Below are positions 30,724 through 43,178 of a stretch of 64,000 bases of DNA, in pieces. The translations under genes and the position numbers were made by a program. The notes under the pieces were generated by a model. The model did not search any database. It was not told the origin of the DNA and saw only the letters and a program-made list of their open reading frames with translations. The stretch covers positions 20,057,740 through 20,121,739 of the forward strand of contig NC_133472.1 of NCBI RefSeq assembly GCF_025370935.1. The letters are read 5' to 3'. Source of the DNA: Choristoneura fumiferana (Eukaryota; Arthropoda; Insecta; Lepidoptera; Tortricidae). Numbering within the stretch: the first letter of the stretch is position 1; the number at the start of each line of letters is the position of its first letter.

Positions 30724-33374
30724 TATACCTGTTAAATTGCGTTCTGTGATACTTAATTTTAGTAAAAGTATATTATTAGCCTAAAAAAGTTTATATACTT
30801 ATATTTATACATGACCATAAGATACACATATGTATTTCGGCATGTTAAGCGGAACATAAAAGTATCTTAACGTTATTTAGCGTATCCCTTCCTTTCCCAT
30901 TAAAATACGCTTGCCACAAAATTTAGAATCGTGCAGTTTCAGGATTTCTTAAAATACGAGTATCGCGAATGCAATGTTGAGTTAGGTTAGCAAAAATAAT
31001 TGAAAAAAAAGGTTAGGAATTAAAAAAAGATGAGAAAAAAAAAAGCAATAGGTACAATACATTATTGCATTTTTTATAATTTAGTATCCATTAGCCAAAT
31101 AAGTGGTCTATCAATTTTTAAAAGTTTCTTCCTATCAAAATAATATTTCTCTAAAGTCGAACTTTCAAGTTGACAGACACGTCTACAGCGTGTATGATTA
31201 ATGTTACCACAAACTGTAACCAGGCGTAGGTGTTAGTGCTATGATCCAGTATCGCAAGAACTTTTCTTAACTATCATTCTTTTTTTCCTTATAAAATAAT
31301 TCAGCACGCAATGTATCACTAGATCACTACCTTGTCTTACCGACGTGACGTCACAAGTGATAACTTTTATCTACTGTCAATAAAAGCCGACACATAATTT
31401 GGTATAAGTTTGTAATGATAATAAAATAAAATGAATCATTACAATTTACACGCCTGAGGTAGCGATTTTCCACATGTCGTCCTTGAACTTCGAAACCGGC
31501 GACACAACGGCGCGGCCTAAAAGGGATTGTCGTACATGCTCTATATATGTACTTGCTGAAGATTTTGAACCACTTCTGTTATATACCAATGTTAATTAAG
31601 ACGAGGATCCTACGGTGCCCTGCGATCTCAGAATCGCTCCCTGTATAAAGTTATGGCTCGCCGCCCACTTTGTCCAGCTTCACCATAAATTAGAATCATA
31701 TCGAAAAATTTATGGTCGTGTCATTTTGTGCAGAAATTGACGACACCGATTTAGAGACAATCTATGTCAATACCAAGTCTTTTATTTTTAATTGTAATTT
31801 AGGCTAGGTATAAAAGCATCCTGTATCTTACCAGCCAGTAAACAGTAAGCGTAGTCTACCTGAGTTTGCTGAAATTGGTTTTCATTAATTAGGTTGGTAG
31901 TTAGATTATGACTTAAATTAATTTCGAATGAAGTAAATACTTACTCGTTTCCATAGTACAATAATTGAGGCGATATAAGTTCGCCACAACGTTATTTTGT
32001 CAACCTTTTGTTGATTATTTACTTTCTTCCTTGCAGGGCTTAGTAAATTAAAAGAATACTAATTTAATACTAAAATCAGCGGTTTCATGTCATGAATTTT
32101 AATTAATTTGTAATTTAAGAAGAATGAAAATGTATGTGGTTTGTTCGGTGCAAGAAATGTGATTTGTAATAAAATTGTAAGTATTCTTTCTAACTAGAAT
32201 TCTTTGCCTTTTTTTAGCTAATAAAAGGAAAAACTTAATTGTTTGAGTACAATAATGATTCGATTTTGGCTGCCGAGTAGTTTTATGGAGGAAATACATA
32301 ACAATAATAACGAAGCAATACTAGACCCACTTTTTCCATGTGTCAAATAAGTTTACGTAATACATTACTGCTCGATTAATTTTCAAAAATTAGTTGCGCT
32401 TTGGTAGTTAAGAATAAGCTAAAATTTACTTGCAATAACGGTGCATAGTACTAAAACCTATGTATGCTTACAACCTAATGTAATATTAAACATACACGTT
32501 GTATTGGCATTATTGTTTTATGACATGCAAACGATTATCAACTTTAGGGTGGTAGACCACATATATGGCTGATGGTACCATTATCATTAGCTGCCTTGAT
32601 GCCGACTACCCACACCCTGTCCATGACTATGGTTGCCTTATTTTTTAGTACAATGTTTTAGCTCTACCCCTTGTCCGTTATCACTGTAACGTTATATATA
32701 ATTTATAACTTTTATCTGGCTTTACTCTGGCTACCTAACCTTTCCTTTGTCCGAGACTATGTTCCGCTAAAGATGCATTATGATGATGTTTAATATTATT
32801 CTACAGCAAACTGTTATCTCTTTAAAAAAATTACTCTAAAACCAGGCTTAATCAATGCTGTCAACATATTTCATAATGTCTTGTTATTTTTAACACAAAA
32901 TGAAGCACTTAGCATAATACAGTTTATTTTATTTTTTAAATTTCTAACGCACATACTTTATTTTTAAAATTTCTAAAGAAACTACAAGGTGTTAATTAAT
33001 TATTTAAAAACCTCAAAAACATTTTTTTAATTTTAACTTAGTTAATTGAATTTGTTTCCTATAATTTTTTATATTACCTTAATTATTTTTGAAAGGGATC
33101 ATGTGTTTTGCCAAGTCATAATTTGTATCTATTAGTCAAGCTGGATACAATAGAAAAGGGATTTAAAAACACAAACACAACCTTATTAATAACATATTGG
33201 AATCGACTCTACTCCCGATTCAGAGCAAACTATTTTCTGGTTTTCAGTTATTTAATTAACACCTTGTACAAATATCATAAGATATGCTTAATAATTAAAT
33301 TATACATGATGGAAGCACGGTCTGCTGTATGCTTTCCTGGTTGAGGGTCACTGTGTTTGACTGTTACCTGTAAG
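30724..33374. other. Intergenic, no gene
   Basis: 2.6 kb of AT-rich DNA. Nothing recognisable in any frame, and no strong inverted repeat seen. Confidence 0.4.
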
Positions 33375-33524
33375 TACAGTCGAACAAATTGAATCATGAC
33401 CCAGGGTGGAACCTTTGTGCTACTAATGTCATGTTGACATCTTATACTTCTGTCTAGGAAATCATAGTGAAATTGATTATTAAAAGGTTCCAGCTTGGGT
33501 CATGATTCAATTTGATCGACTGTA
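33375..33524. mobile_element. Palindromic MITE, family B, copy 1
   Basis: 150 bp. TACAGTCGAACAAATTGAAT opens it and ATTCAATTTGATCGACTGTA closes it. The inner arm TCATGACCCAGGGTGGAACC pairs with GGTTCCAGCTTGGGTCATGA. The centre is not palindromic (CTACTAATGTCATGTTGACA). Confidence 0.85.
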
Positions 33525-34564
33525 CCTACCTAGTACCTACATGTTCAAGTTCAAACACTGTTTATTTTCTTTATATGTTTATTCTATTTGTATTAAAATA
33601 TTTCTTATTACAGAATAATAAATAATAATAGTAAGGCTATAATGAAACAAATCTACAGTTCTTTATTTTCCTACGACTATTGTAGCTTCAAAGTAAAGAT
33701 TGTTATATTTAAGTACTAGATGTCTAGACTAAAATTTCTATTTTATACTAAGTACGTTTTATGGAAGATGGATTTCAATTACAAGAATTTAATAAGTCGT
33801 GTGCTGAAAGTAAGTAAGTAAAATAATAATGATTTAACCCATAAACAGTGCAACAGCTATTTGAAGTAGGCAATAAAGACATGGTTATGATTTAAAAACA
33901 ACTTCTGCTAGAAATGTGTTTGACTATCTTTCCTGTTAGTCTACTAAATGTACGGAAGATGTTAAATGTGGAATCATTGTCTGTATCATAATTAACACAA
34001 AAATAATAATCAACACTTAAATAGATTTTGAATAATTGATGTGACAAAAATGCTGCAATAAACGGTACTACACTATTCAAAAGAATAAAGTCTGATGACT
34101 TTGGATATTTTTTTATTTTATTTCATTATTTCCTGTTAATTTATCAATTTAGAATAAGCAGCTGCTAACTCTGCCTAATATGCCATATTTACAAGCTTTG
34201 TAAATACAAACAACAGAAAAACACACAAATGTGTGTTTATTAAATCCGGCAAGTTGTAATATCAGCTGTGGTTTAACTTCGGTGTAGCCACAGAATAAGT
34301 AATAGTACAAGTGGTGTAGCGTGCATTGATGCTCGTCGGCGACGTCGACGGTGGTGACGTTTGGAAGTCAACCGGTACCATACTCCACCAAAGTCTCGCC
34401 ATTAAATTTTCTATAGTTTAAATATCGTAGTCTGGCGGTCGAGCCGAAATTCCGTGAATTAGCTAAATTTCTAAAATTTTCAATGTGGCTTTAATTTGAG
34501 CCGTATAAAGAAAACTCGTAGAAAATTCATATCCCTTGACTTATTGACTAAATTACGTACTTAC
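33525..34564. other. Intergenic, no gene
   Basis: AT-rich apart from a GC-rich patch at about 34330-34370 (GGCGACGTCGACGGTGG). No gene seen. Confidence 0.4.
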
Positions 34565-34932
34565 TTGACGACCGGATGGCCAAGTGGTTAGAGAACCTGA
34601 TTACAAAGCTCGACGTCCCGAGTTCGATTCTCGGCCGGGGCAGATATTTGTATGAATATACGCACGTTTGTTCGTATATAAGTATGTTTATCCGTTGCCT
34701 AGTATCCATAGTAGGTATGGTCGAACAAATTGAATCATGACCCAGAATGGAACCTTTTAATAATCAATTTCACTATGAATTCCTTGACAAAAGTACGAGA
34801 TGGCAACATGACATTAGTAGCACAAATGTGCCACCCTGGGTCATGATTCAATTTGTTCAACTGTACAAGCTTTGCTTAGTTTGGAACTAGGTCAATTGGT
34901 GTCAAGTGTCCCATGATATTTATTTATTTCAT
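34565..34932 (+). mobile_element. tRNA-derived SINE, split by a MITE
   Basis: The tRNA-like head at about 34569-34641 has GGATGGCCAAGTGGTTAG (A box) and GAGTTCGATTCTC (B box). The body follows with CAGATATTTGTATGAATATA and TATCCGTTGCCTAGTATCC, and after the nested MITE (34716-34865) with AAGCTTTGCTTAG, CTAGGTCAATTGGTGTCAAG and an ATATTTATTTATTTC tail. The copy at 37860-38123 shows the uninterrupted order. Confidence 0.8.
34716..34865. mobile_element. Palindromic MITE, family B, copy 2, nested in the SINE
   Basis: 150 bp, the same length as copy 1 but with its core inverted: the CAACATGACATTAGTAGCAC block is on the other side. Starts TATGGTCGAACAAATTGAAT and ends ATTCAATTTGTTCAACTGTA. It interrupts the SINE between CCTAGTATCCATAG and AAGCTTTGC, with TA at the junctions. 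Confidence 0.85.
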
Positions 34933-34954
34933 TATTGGTTAAGATTTGCGTCAT

Positions 34955-37741
34955 CATTCATCACATGAGAATATTGGGATAAAAGTAGCCTAACTGTGGT
35001 TCCAGAGATCCATAAATCTGAACCAAGTTTCATCCAAATTCGTCCAGCAGCTTTAGCGTGAAGCGCTAATACATACATAATAAACACACATGCACGCACA
35101 GATACTCAAAAATTATAATTATAATATTAGTAGCATTTCATTCCTTATTAAAAAATTAAAAACCTTTAAATTCGTAAATGTACTTCGTGAAATTCGGTCT
35201 GATGTATTCTTATAACAATAATTATTATAGTCTGGCACTGGCGCTACATGGTTGTGTGGTGCACAGTAGTATATATCCTCACTTAAATATTTGACCCACA
35301 GGAGATTATGTTAATTTGTTTTCGAGAGGTAGGTATCTACAAAATAGGTACTCTGCTCTTCTTGGCTCGAATTTTCTCTTGTTAAAATATTCAATTTCAT
35401 GTTAGGTATTTGTGGCGTCGGAGTAGAAATATCTTGTTTCCAAATTTGTAGCTAAGTATTGAGTAAATGTAAGGCAATGGTGATTGTACTGCAGGTGTAG
35501 TAATTACGACAGTTCGATGTTAAAAAGGTTTACATTTTACTATTTAGTAGTAAATTATCAATCAGTTTGTACCACTCAGAAATTGTGTGTACTGTCCCCG
35601 GACCGGGTCCTAGTTTAAGCCTCGCTTTAATTAACCCTATCCCTTCGAAGATTTCAATTATAATTGTAGGTAGAAGGATTTACGGACAACGTTTATTAAT
35701 ACCGGAGTTACTGTCTGCGGGGAACTGTGGGAGTTGATAGTGCTTATGATTTACTTTTTATTGCACCTACATTTTATAACTCATTACATTGTGCGTACCT
35801 ATGCACAATTGGATTGAATGTACTAATCAATATTTTTGCGAATTATTAAAAAACTACTTGTCGCTCGCAACTTCGTGTTTCTTCCGGTAAAAGTTTATAC
35901 GTTTCGCGGTATAAAATATGGCTCTGGTTACTATTTTGATAAAATTTATAGCTTTCTATAGATAAAATTATTTACGAAAAACACACAGTTATCTTTGGTC
36001 TTTACTAAATACATTGTTAGTTTAGAATTAGGTAGGTACTAAAACTTGGGCAAACATTTACAAACTAACTAGCCTTCATTAATTGAAAATAGTTCTACAA
36101 GGTTTTCCGCAACAATCGAGTCATAAATTCAATATTTGCAAATGTTAACTTCGAAAGCAACAAGCACATGATTTACATTGGCGTTTGTAGGAAGAGATTG
36201 TGCTTTATTCATTTGGGTTAGGCATGGCATGGAACAGCAGCTTTATTTGAAACATGCGTCATTGGGGCGGAAACTGGCCTTGAAATCACGGACACTAACC
36301 AAGCGATGTAATCAATAGGTACAATTCCAATAAAGAAACTATAAACCGTTGGTACAATTATTTTATTGTTTTACAAACATGCGACGACTCTTCTATATAT
36401 ATTTAGCTCAGCTTTTCAATATGAGTGAATTACTTGTTCTTAGTCGTACAAAAATATAATAAAAGTACCTACTTTATATTAAAAGCGCTGCGCTGGCTAC
36501 TATTTTTTTTATATGGTCCATGAGGCAGACAAAATATTGTAAATTGTGTCATAAGCAACGTTAAGGACTACGTCTGCGACTGTGACAGCCCTGCTTTGTG
36601 ATTGACAGCGCATTAGAAACGTTAAATAGATGTGCTAAATCATTTGTTCATGTCTGGCTCATAGATCGATGGTCAGATCAGAATCATCCTCAAAACGATA
36701 AAAAATAGTAAATTGTATACGAGGGTGGAAAGTTACTGTTTGGTGCAAGTGGTTATATTGGAGTCCGAGCAAGAGAAGTATTCTAGGATTGAACCACGAA
36801 AGCGAGTGGCTCAAAAATAATCCTGAGCGTAGCCGAGGGTTCCAAGGCACGAGGTGCTAAACAACTTTACAGCCGAGCGAAATACAATGTTTTACCTCAC
36901 TACAGCGAGGTTCATAATTTATTAGCCACCTGCTTGTGCTCGCGGCTTTGTCTCCATTACAAAACTTATGTCCATAGTTTAGCACTTTAGCTACATGCAA
37001 GAGTTTGTGTTGGACGTTGATGAATGAGTCAATCAGGAGTTCATGACTTTTTACATTAATTATGTTTTACGTTAATACCTACCTAAAGTTAAAATAAACA
37101 TCACCTACTTGAATAATCTGAGACGCTTCAGAGACGCCTCTATTCAACACGCCTGCCGTCAAAATTTTCTATACAGAGTGAGTTCAATGGAGCACCTTTT
37201 AGTTTAGTAAGAGGTGGCCGAATAAATAACTAGTTTATTAGCATGTGCTATTAGGTATTTCATGATCAGACCGAGACAGATGTGTTCGTTTTCGGTTTTA
37301 ATCGGTTTTTCCAAGTGCGTATCAGATAACGCATAACAAAGGGTACCGCAGTCGTTTAAAGAATTAAATGGTTACTGTAACAATCGCTCGCTCAGCCGCT
37401 ACAAAAGAGCATATCTTTATAGAAAAATTGTGCGCGTAGCGACGTTTTGTCCAAAACATGCGTTCCCGACGTGGATGCCTTGACTGCCAACCTGAAATGA
37501 GACTAGCCAGACCACGTCAGCCGCAGCGATCCAGATAGCAGGTGAGCTAAAATAGCCACGGACTTACATAGAAGTCTTAAAAGTGTTAGTGAGACGACTT
37601 AGACGTATTCCTAAATATATTATGATTATGATTTATGATGTTAATGACTACAAGATATCAATGGTCACTTCAACGTTTCTTACGGGAATATTTTAGGGAC
37701 CATTTTACTTAAGCGACATTTGTTTCCGTAGTTCACATATA
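34955..37741. other. Intergenic; one repeat fragment, no gene
   Basis: About 34960-35140 carries a dispersed-repeat phrase (GGTTCCAGAGATCCATAAAT, TTTCATCCAAATTCGTCCAG). About 36790-36900 has a GC-richer repeat-like block (CGAAAGCGAGTGGCTC, GAGCGTAGCCGAGGG). The rest is plain. Confidence 0.4.
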
Positions 37742-38824
37742 TCCCATCAAAACATAAATGTGGAATGAGAGCCAAATTCAATATTATGATATATCTAAAT
37801 GGGTGCCAAGTGCCAAGCTGCCAAGTTCAATTGTAAGTCCTGAAATTATTATACAATAATAAATAAATACTATGTATTACGGGACAATTCACACCAATTG
37901 GCCTAGTCCCAAAGTAAGCTTAGCAAAGCTTGTGTTATGGGTACTAAGCAACGGATAAATATAATTATATAGATAGATACATAATTAAATACATATTAAA
38001 CACCCAAGACCCGAGAACAAACATTCGTATTTTTCATGCAAATATCTGCCCCGACACGGGAATCGAACCCGGGACCTCAAGCTTCGTAGTCAGGTTCTCT
38101 AACCACTAGGCCATCTGGTGGTCTTTTAAAGTAATGTCACATTTTTAAATTATTACTTTACTTTATTAGTTATTACTTTATTCCTAAGGTTAGTAATATG
38201 TAATTAATAACCTGTGGTAACTTTACTGGTTGATGTATTAGCTAAGTTTTCATTTGTAATCAGCCATATTGTACAGTTTGTACCCAAATAAACATTAAAA
38301 TATATACAACTCAAAATATCATTTCTTCTTATAACTGAGGATAATATATTGAAGCCTAAGGTCTGAATTGGCTAGTTCTCATATACGAATTATTATTAAA
38401 TACCTACTAAAACAGTCCGGAAAGAGCCGTATGTTCGATGGCTAGTTTCTACCAGCAAGCCAAATTTTCGGAAGAATAAAATAAGAACTATGTAGATTTT
38501 GTAAGCAAACTATTAAATAAATATCTTTATTATTATTATTATTATTATTAACTTACAGCTTTAAAAGTTAAGAAGGCTATAATAATAATTCGTATATGAA
38601 ATGTAGCCAAGTCCGACCTTAGGCTTCAATATATTATCCGAAGTTATAAGAAGATATAATATTTTGAGTTGTATATAGTAGTTTCAGGACTGACCATTGA
38701 ACTTGGCACCTTGGAACTTGGCACCCATTAAGATCTCACTTCTTCTGTCGTTAAAGTCAACAATCAAGGCATATATCAAAATATTCACCTTGGATCTCAT
38801 TTCACATTTATGTTTTGATATCAT
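37742..38824. mobile_element. ~1.1-kb inverted-repeat DNA element, left arm split by a SINE
   Basis: The outer left arm (ATCAAAACATAAATGTGGAAT, GGGTGCCAAGTGCCAAG, AGTTCAATTGTAAGTCCTG) is the reverse complement of the outer right arm (38680-38822). The inner left arm (38300-38400: TATACAACTCAAAATATCA, AATATATTGAAGCCTAAGGT) matches 38577-38680 inverted. The two left-arm halves are separated by a SINE and about 170 bp. The centre holds a (TTA)n run at 38525-38551. No transposase. Confidence 0.75.
37860..38123 (-). mobile_element. tRNA-derived SINE, intact layout
   Basis: Read on the minus strand it starts with CCAGATGGCCTAGTGGTTAG (A box) and GGGTTCGATTCCCG (B box), then CAGATATTTGCATGAAAAAT, GGGTGTTTAATATG, CGTTGCTTAGTACCC and ACTAGGCCAATTGGTGTGAA, ending in AT-rich TATTTATT. 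It is inserted in the left arm of the element at 37742. Much closer to a plausible consensus than the 34565 copy. Confidence 0.82.
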
Positions 38825-39431
38825 AAAGTACTTATTGTACATAAAAAAAATAACTTAAAATAATACACTAGTATAAAAATCTTATAATAAAAATGTACTA
38901 TTCCTTTGTTTTTACCTAATACCTATATGAATGCCAAATTTGAACTTTCTAGGTCACCTGGAACTGGGTTAGAATTTTGATCTATAGGTGAGTCAGTGAC
39001 AAAAATTACGATTTTTGGATGTTAATATCTAAATAACCGTTTGAGGTGTGTTTATGAAATATGGAGCACATACGTATCTCACAAGTCTCAATAAATGAAC
39101 CAGATTTGACATGATTACGTGAAATAAAAAGTGGCTCCAAATGGTTCGAGTAAAATTACACACGGTGCTGCTCGCCAGTTCTGTCAGCTTGAACTTGGCT
39201 TGACACGCTACCGCGTGTCTAGATTTTTGGGAATAACATTATTATTGTCTAAAATCTAATATAATTTGAAATATTATGTACATAGAGCTTAACTCTCTAA
39301 TTTCTTTTTTCAGGTAAAAAAAAATGTTGCTTCAAGGGTTTTACTTTCCATCGTCCATATTTTCTGTACCAAATAAAGAGTAGGTAACGTAAACCACTAG
39401 AGTTGGAAACTTGAAATTGGGCGGATATAAA
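38825..39431. other. Intergenic, no gene
   Basis: Nothing recognisable. Confidence 0.4.
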
Positions 39432-39815
39432 GGGAGTCTCTGACCATGGGGCTTTAAATCCAGGGTTCGATTCTGATACTTTTGTTCTGCTACTTTTTTT
39501 AAATATAACCGCTATTAATTTCATTTTTTTCGCACAAATTAAATGCAATTTTCAATGCGATACAATACCAAATTGACGGCTCATTGATATGTGTTTATCT
39601 TAGAAATGTCCAATAAATGACAAAAATTATTCAAAGGCCCCCGTACCAAGAGACAGCGATAGCACCGCCTAATGATACACTGATTTAACGATCAGACTTT
39701 GACGATGAATTAATTATCTTTTAAGTTTTTTTTTAAATGTTACATAACAAAAGTAGCTTAGTTTTGTGAGCAGAACCGAACCTTTAGTTTAAAGCCCCAT
39801 GGTCACAGACATCCC
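39432..39815. mobile_element. Non-autonomous element with ~27-bp TIRs
   Basis: GGGAGTCTCTGACCATGGGG (then CTTTAAA) at the left is mirrored by TTTAAAGCCCCATGGTCACA (then GACATCCC) at the right, with two differences and one indel. The interior is AT-rich. A B-box-like GGTTCGATTC at 39464 is probably chance. Confidence 0.6.
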
Positions 39816-41003
39816 GTATTCTTTCAATGATAATAAAGGCAGCAGAGGCAGGCAGAAAAGGATTTTTTCGGAGTACTAGCCTGTACAATGTTCTTTGACT
39901 GCAGCGAAGATGCGTGTGTTAGCTAGTATTGAATAATGACGTCATTTTTAATTTGTATTTAACAGAATGTTATGAGAAATTTATATAATACCATAATTAA
40001 TTTCGTTCAATGGATCCTGTTTTTTTTAAGTACCTACTTATCTAATTAGAATTTAAACTAATTACTAAAAAGTTATAAAAATCCAACATCATGGTAAATG
40101 TAGACGTATAAGTACATAAGAGTTTTTTTGGAATATTCAACTACCGGCTCGTATTTACTGATTAACCTACCTACATTATTTTTCAGATGGTCAATTAAAA
40201 TTGTAGGTATGTCCTAAAAAAAATTTGGTCGATACATCGTCGATTTTTTATGTTAACTAAACCTTAGATCAAAGGTCAGTATATGGTGTTTTATAATTTA
40301 TTACGAGATAGTTAGAATTAATTTTTATTTCGAGTCAAAATTCCGACATTGTTGGCAACATTTATGAGCCTCTCTGAGGGATATTACAAAGTTTGTCGTT
40401 AACAAACTCCGCTAACAAAGTTGGGTTAAGTACTTACAATACTACTTCCTACTCTAACACGTACCACGGCTTGCAACTTTTACGATATTGTGTGTACTTC
40501 CGCTTACTAACAAGTATTGAGTAATAGCTTGTCAATCTCGAAAAAAATGTGTTTTTGGGCAGCAGGCGCTTGCAGCTTACGACCCCTTTGTTCGGTGTAG
40601 TGCGGCACAAGACGTATGAAAAGAAGAAGGTACGACCTTTTTGAAAAAAAAAACACAGTCAAAAAGTGTGCGCAGATTTAAGGAAGGTTATTGTGCCGCT
40701 ACACCGGACGGCGGTGTTTCAAGGTAGTTTCACATTTGCGGCGTGAGCGGCGTCTAAGAACTTACTGGAATGATATCCTTCCTCCCATCCTCGGAGACTA
40801 GCAGGTAGGTATAGGTACACCTTTGGGCGAAAGCTTAAAGGCTATTTTTGTTGTCAGTTCAAAAGTCCTAATTCCTCTCCTTTCCAGTACTATTTCACAA
40901 AACTTCTTTTTGTTTAGGTTGTTATTTTCATTTTTCGTTTTAGCCCACGTAAGGGTGTATACTTGGCAAGTAAGTACATTTTGAACATGAAACTACCGTG
41001 AGA
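39816..41003. other. Intergenic, no gene
   Basis: About 40584-40716 has facing GTGTAGTGCGGCACAA and TTGTGCCGCTACACCG, a small inverted repeat. Otherwise no features. Confidence 0.4.
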
Positions 41004-41127
41004 CTCACTAGTATTAAATGATATTGTGACGGATAACTCAAATAGCTCCCCGAATAGCCTGAAACATGTCGAGCTAAAATCGGTTTTAGATGTAAGTTAT
41101 CCGTTACAATATCATTTAATATAAGTA
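41004..41127. repeat. Palindromic MITE-like repeat
   Basis: ATTAAATGATATTGTGACGG (41013) plus ATAACT is matched by AGTTATCCGTTACAATATCA (ending TTTAAT at 41120). The arms are 26 bp with one mismatch, the spacer about 55 bp. Confidence 0.7.
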
Positions 41128-41768
41128 AGTACAAAAAAGTAGCTTTCAACTTGACATAAACAGCTCCGTATTTTAAAATATCTTTTCCGACTATCTCCAT
41201 TCCCGTGGCCCCTTTATTCGCAATTTTCGTCTGCCTCACTTCCCTCTCTACCCACACACATGTGGGCATCGGACGACGATTTCATATTTTGGAGTTTCAC
41301 AAGTGATTTACATATGTGGTGAATCAAAAGATTAATGTCAACAAGATTGCTGAAGTGCTGCTAGGCAACGGCGCACGCTGCACATGCTCAGCCTGAAAGC
41401 GTGCTATGCGCCGACTCCGGCCGTCACTGGTTGCTGACTGCCACCTGTCACCTTCACAGTCAACATTGTTTACTTTTCTTCGCGACTACCAAATTAAAGT
41501 TTCTAGTCAACAGCTTATATCTACGTCAACGCAATTTTTTCCAATTTCTACCTTTCAAGTCTTTTTAAGTCATTGCTTTCAAATCTCGTTTACTTTAGTT
41601 TTTAAGCTTTTTTGTACTTTAATTTTTAGTTTGTATGCCTTCGCAACCCTGTTTTAACCCGGGAGTGTTACTGCGTTGCCCAGTCTGCGGAGACAGTAAG
41701 CAATACACCCTTGTATTGTACTTCAGCGGGGGCTCGCTATTCATACCGCCCGCTGTCATGGCACGCGT
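41128..41768. other. Probable 5' untranslated part of the RT element
   Basis: Pyrimidine-rich from about 41440. A small frame at 41635 contains LLRCPVCGDSKQY, a C-x2-C that could be half of the zinc finger often found upstream of such reverse transcriptases, but the matching His pair is not visible. Confidence 0.3.
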
Positions 41769-43178
41769 ATGGCTGTCGATCCCCCGCTGCCTAGTTTTTC
41801 CCAGCCTGTTCCTTTGATTGCTGACGGCGGTTCTAACTCAGCCACATCGACACTCTCGGAAAGATTAGGGCTGTTGAAGGTTAACGTCCCAATTATAAAG
41901 AGAATCCCTCGCGGTGCTCGCATCGCCGTTGCCGCCTGCCTGACCAAATGTGTAGCCAAAGTTGTCGCGGAAAACTCACCTCAAGCTTGGGAATCCCTGC
42001 TCACATTTCCTTACTCTGTACTTCATGCCGACAAATCGAAAAAGGTTTCTCTTACCTCTCAAATAAAAAATAATGCATCATCAGTCCCCGAGCCACCCAA
42101 GATCACCCAAGATCACCAACAGAAAAGAAATACACGTGACTTTTTACATAATAAAATAAAATCCGTTGAAAATAAATTCTCTGAGGGGAATGTGAGCGGG
42201 GCTGCCCGGCTTCTTTTCTCCCGCGACGATTTGGCCACTCGTTCCCCCGAGACCTTTGCCGCCTTGTGTGAAAAACACCCTGTCCCTTGTGTGTCGTCCT
42301 CTGCCCTTTTAGATCCACCCCCCACTGTCGGTTTCTCAGTTCAAGTATCCGAGGATGCCGTAATGAATGCAATTCTGTCATTCCCTAATGGTTCCGCCGG
42401 TGGGTTGGATGGACTATCTCCTCAACATTTAAAGGATCTAACCTCTGTATCATTGGGCGACACAAGATCTGCTCTGTTGAAAGAAATCACAGGTTTATTG
42501 AATTTAATGTTGTCAGGAAGCGTGAACTCCTATATAGTTCCGCTTTTGTATGGTGCCAACCTTGTAGCCCTGGCCAAAAAGGATGGCGGCATCCGTCCGA
42601 TCGCGGTTGGCTGCACTTTTAGGCGCTTGGCCTCGAAGCTGTGCTGTCGAAAATTTCACCAGAAGCTAACCCACATCTTCCAACCTCGACAGCTAGGGTT
42701 CGGAGTCAAAGGCGGCTGCGAAGCAGCTGTACACGCTGCGCGCACCTTTCTGTCTCGTCCGGACTATGAGGTTTTTGTTAAAATAGACGTAAAAAACGCC
42801 TTTAATTCGGTCGACCGCGGTGCTCTGTTAGCTGAAGTGAAAAAAGAACTTCCTGAAGTTTATCCCTACTTGTTTCAATGCTACGGAGCGCCATCAAAGT
42901 TACTTTTTGGGGACCAAATTATTTTATCGAGCATGGGTTGCCAACAGGGAGATCCGCTTGGGCCTGCCATTTTCAGTTTAGTCATCCATCCCATCATTTC
43001 AAGTCTAAATTCCAAATTTAATTTATGGTACCTCGACGACGGGTCCCTTGGCGGGGATGCCTCAACTGTTCTACAGGACCTACATTTCATTATAAACAAA
43101 TTTTCAGACATTGGCCTTTCTTTAAACTTCACAAAATGCGAATTTTTTTTACCGGATCACCTTTCACAAGAAAATTGA
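41769..43178 (+). CDS. Reverse transcriptase of a non-LTR-like retroelement
   Basis: The 469-codon frame holds a full RT core. The fingers have LVALAKKDGGIRPIAVG, then LGFGVKGGCEAAVHAARTF. Motif A is VFVKIDVKNAFNSVDR (catalytic Asp about residue 340), motif B GCQQGDPLGPAIFSLVIHPI, motif C LWYLDDGSLGGD (Asp pair at about 423-424) and motif D IGLSLNFTKCEFF. The metal-binding residues are all present. The N-terminal 200 residues (IPRGARIAVAACL, KAVLDGLSP-like GGLDGLSPQHL) are helical. No apurinic endonuclease or integrase is in frame. The frame ends in a stop just after LPDHLSQEN. In another frame it continues as KIEILTNVNAVL and SLTLLGSPIF (motif E region) to about 43390, so one frameshift breaks it. 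The clade is uncertain. Confidence 0.82.
   Translation: MAVDPPLPSFSQPVPLIADGGSNSATSTLSERLGLLKVNVPIIKRIPRGARIAVAACLTKCVAKVVAENSPQAWESLLTFPYSVLHADKSKKVSLTSQIKNNASSVPEPPKITQDHQQKRNTRDFLHNKIKSVENKFSEGNVSGAARLLFSRDDLATRSPETFAALCEKHPVPCVSSSALLDPPPTVGFSVQVSEDAVMNAILSFPNGSAGGLDGLSPQHLKDLTSVSLGDTRSALLKEITGLLNLMLSGSVNSYIVPLLYGANLVALAKKDGGIRPIAVGCTFRRLASKLCCRKFHQKLTHIFQPRQLGFGVKGGCEAAVHAARTFLSRPDYEVFVKIDVKNAFNSVDRGALLAEVKKELPEVYPYLFQCYGAPSKLLFGDQIILSSMGCQQGDPLGPAIFSLVIHPIISSLNSKFNLWYLDDGSLGGDASTVLQDLHFIINKFSDIGLSLNFTKCEFFLPDHLSQEN

Noticed and set aside
34569..34641. Functional tRNA gene
   Set aside because: Head of a SINE; the same body follows at 37860-38123.
42103..42381. Minus-strand frames within the RT gene
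   Set aside because: Shadows of the reverse-transcriptase frame.
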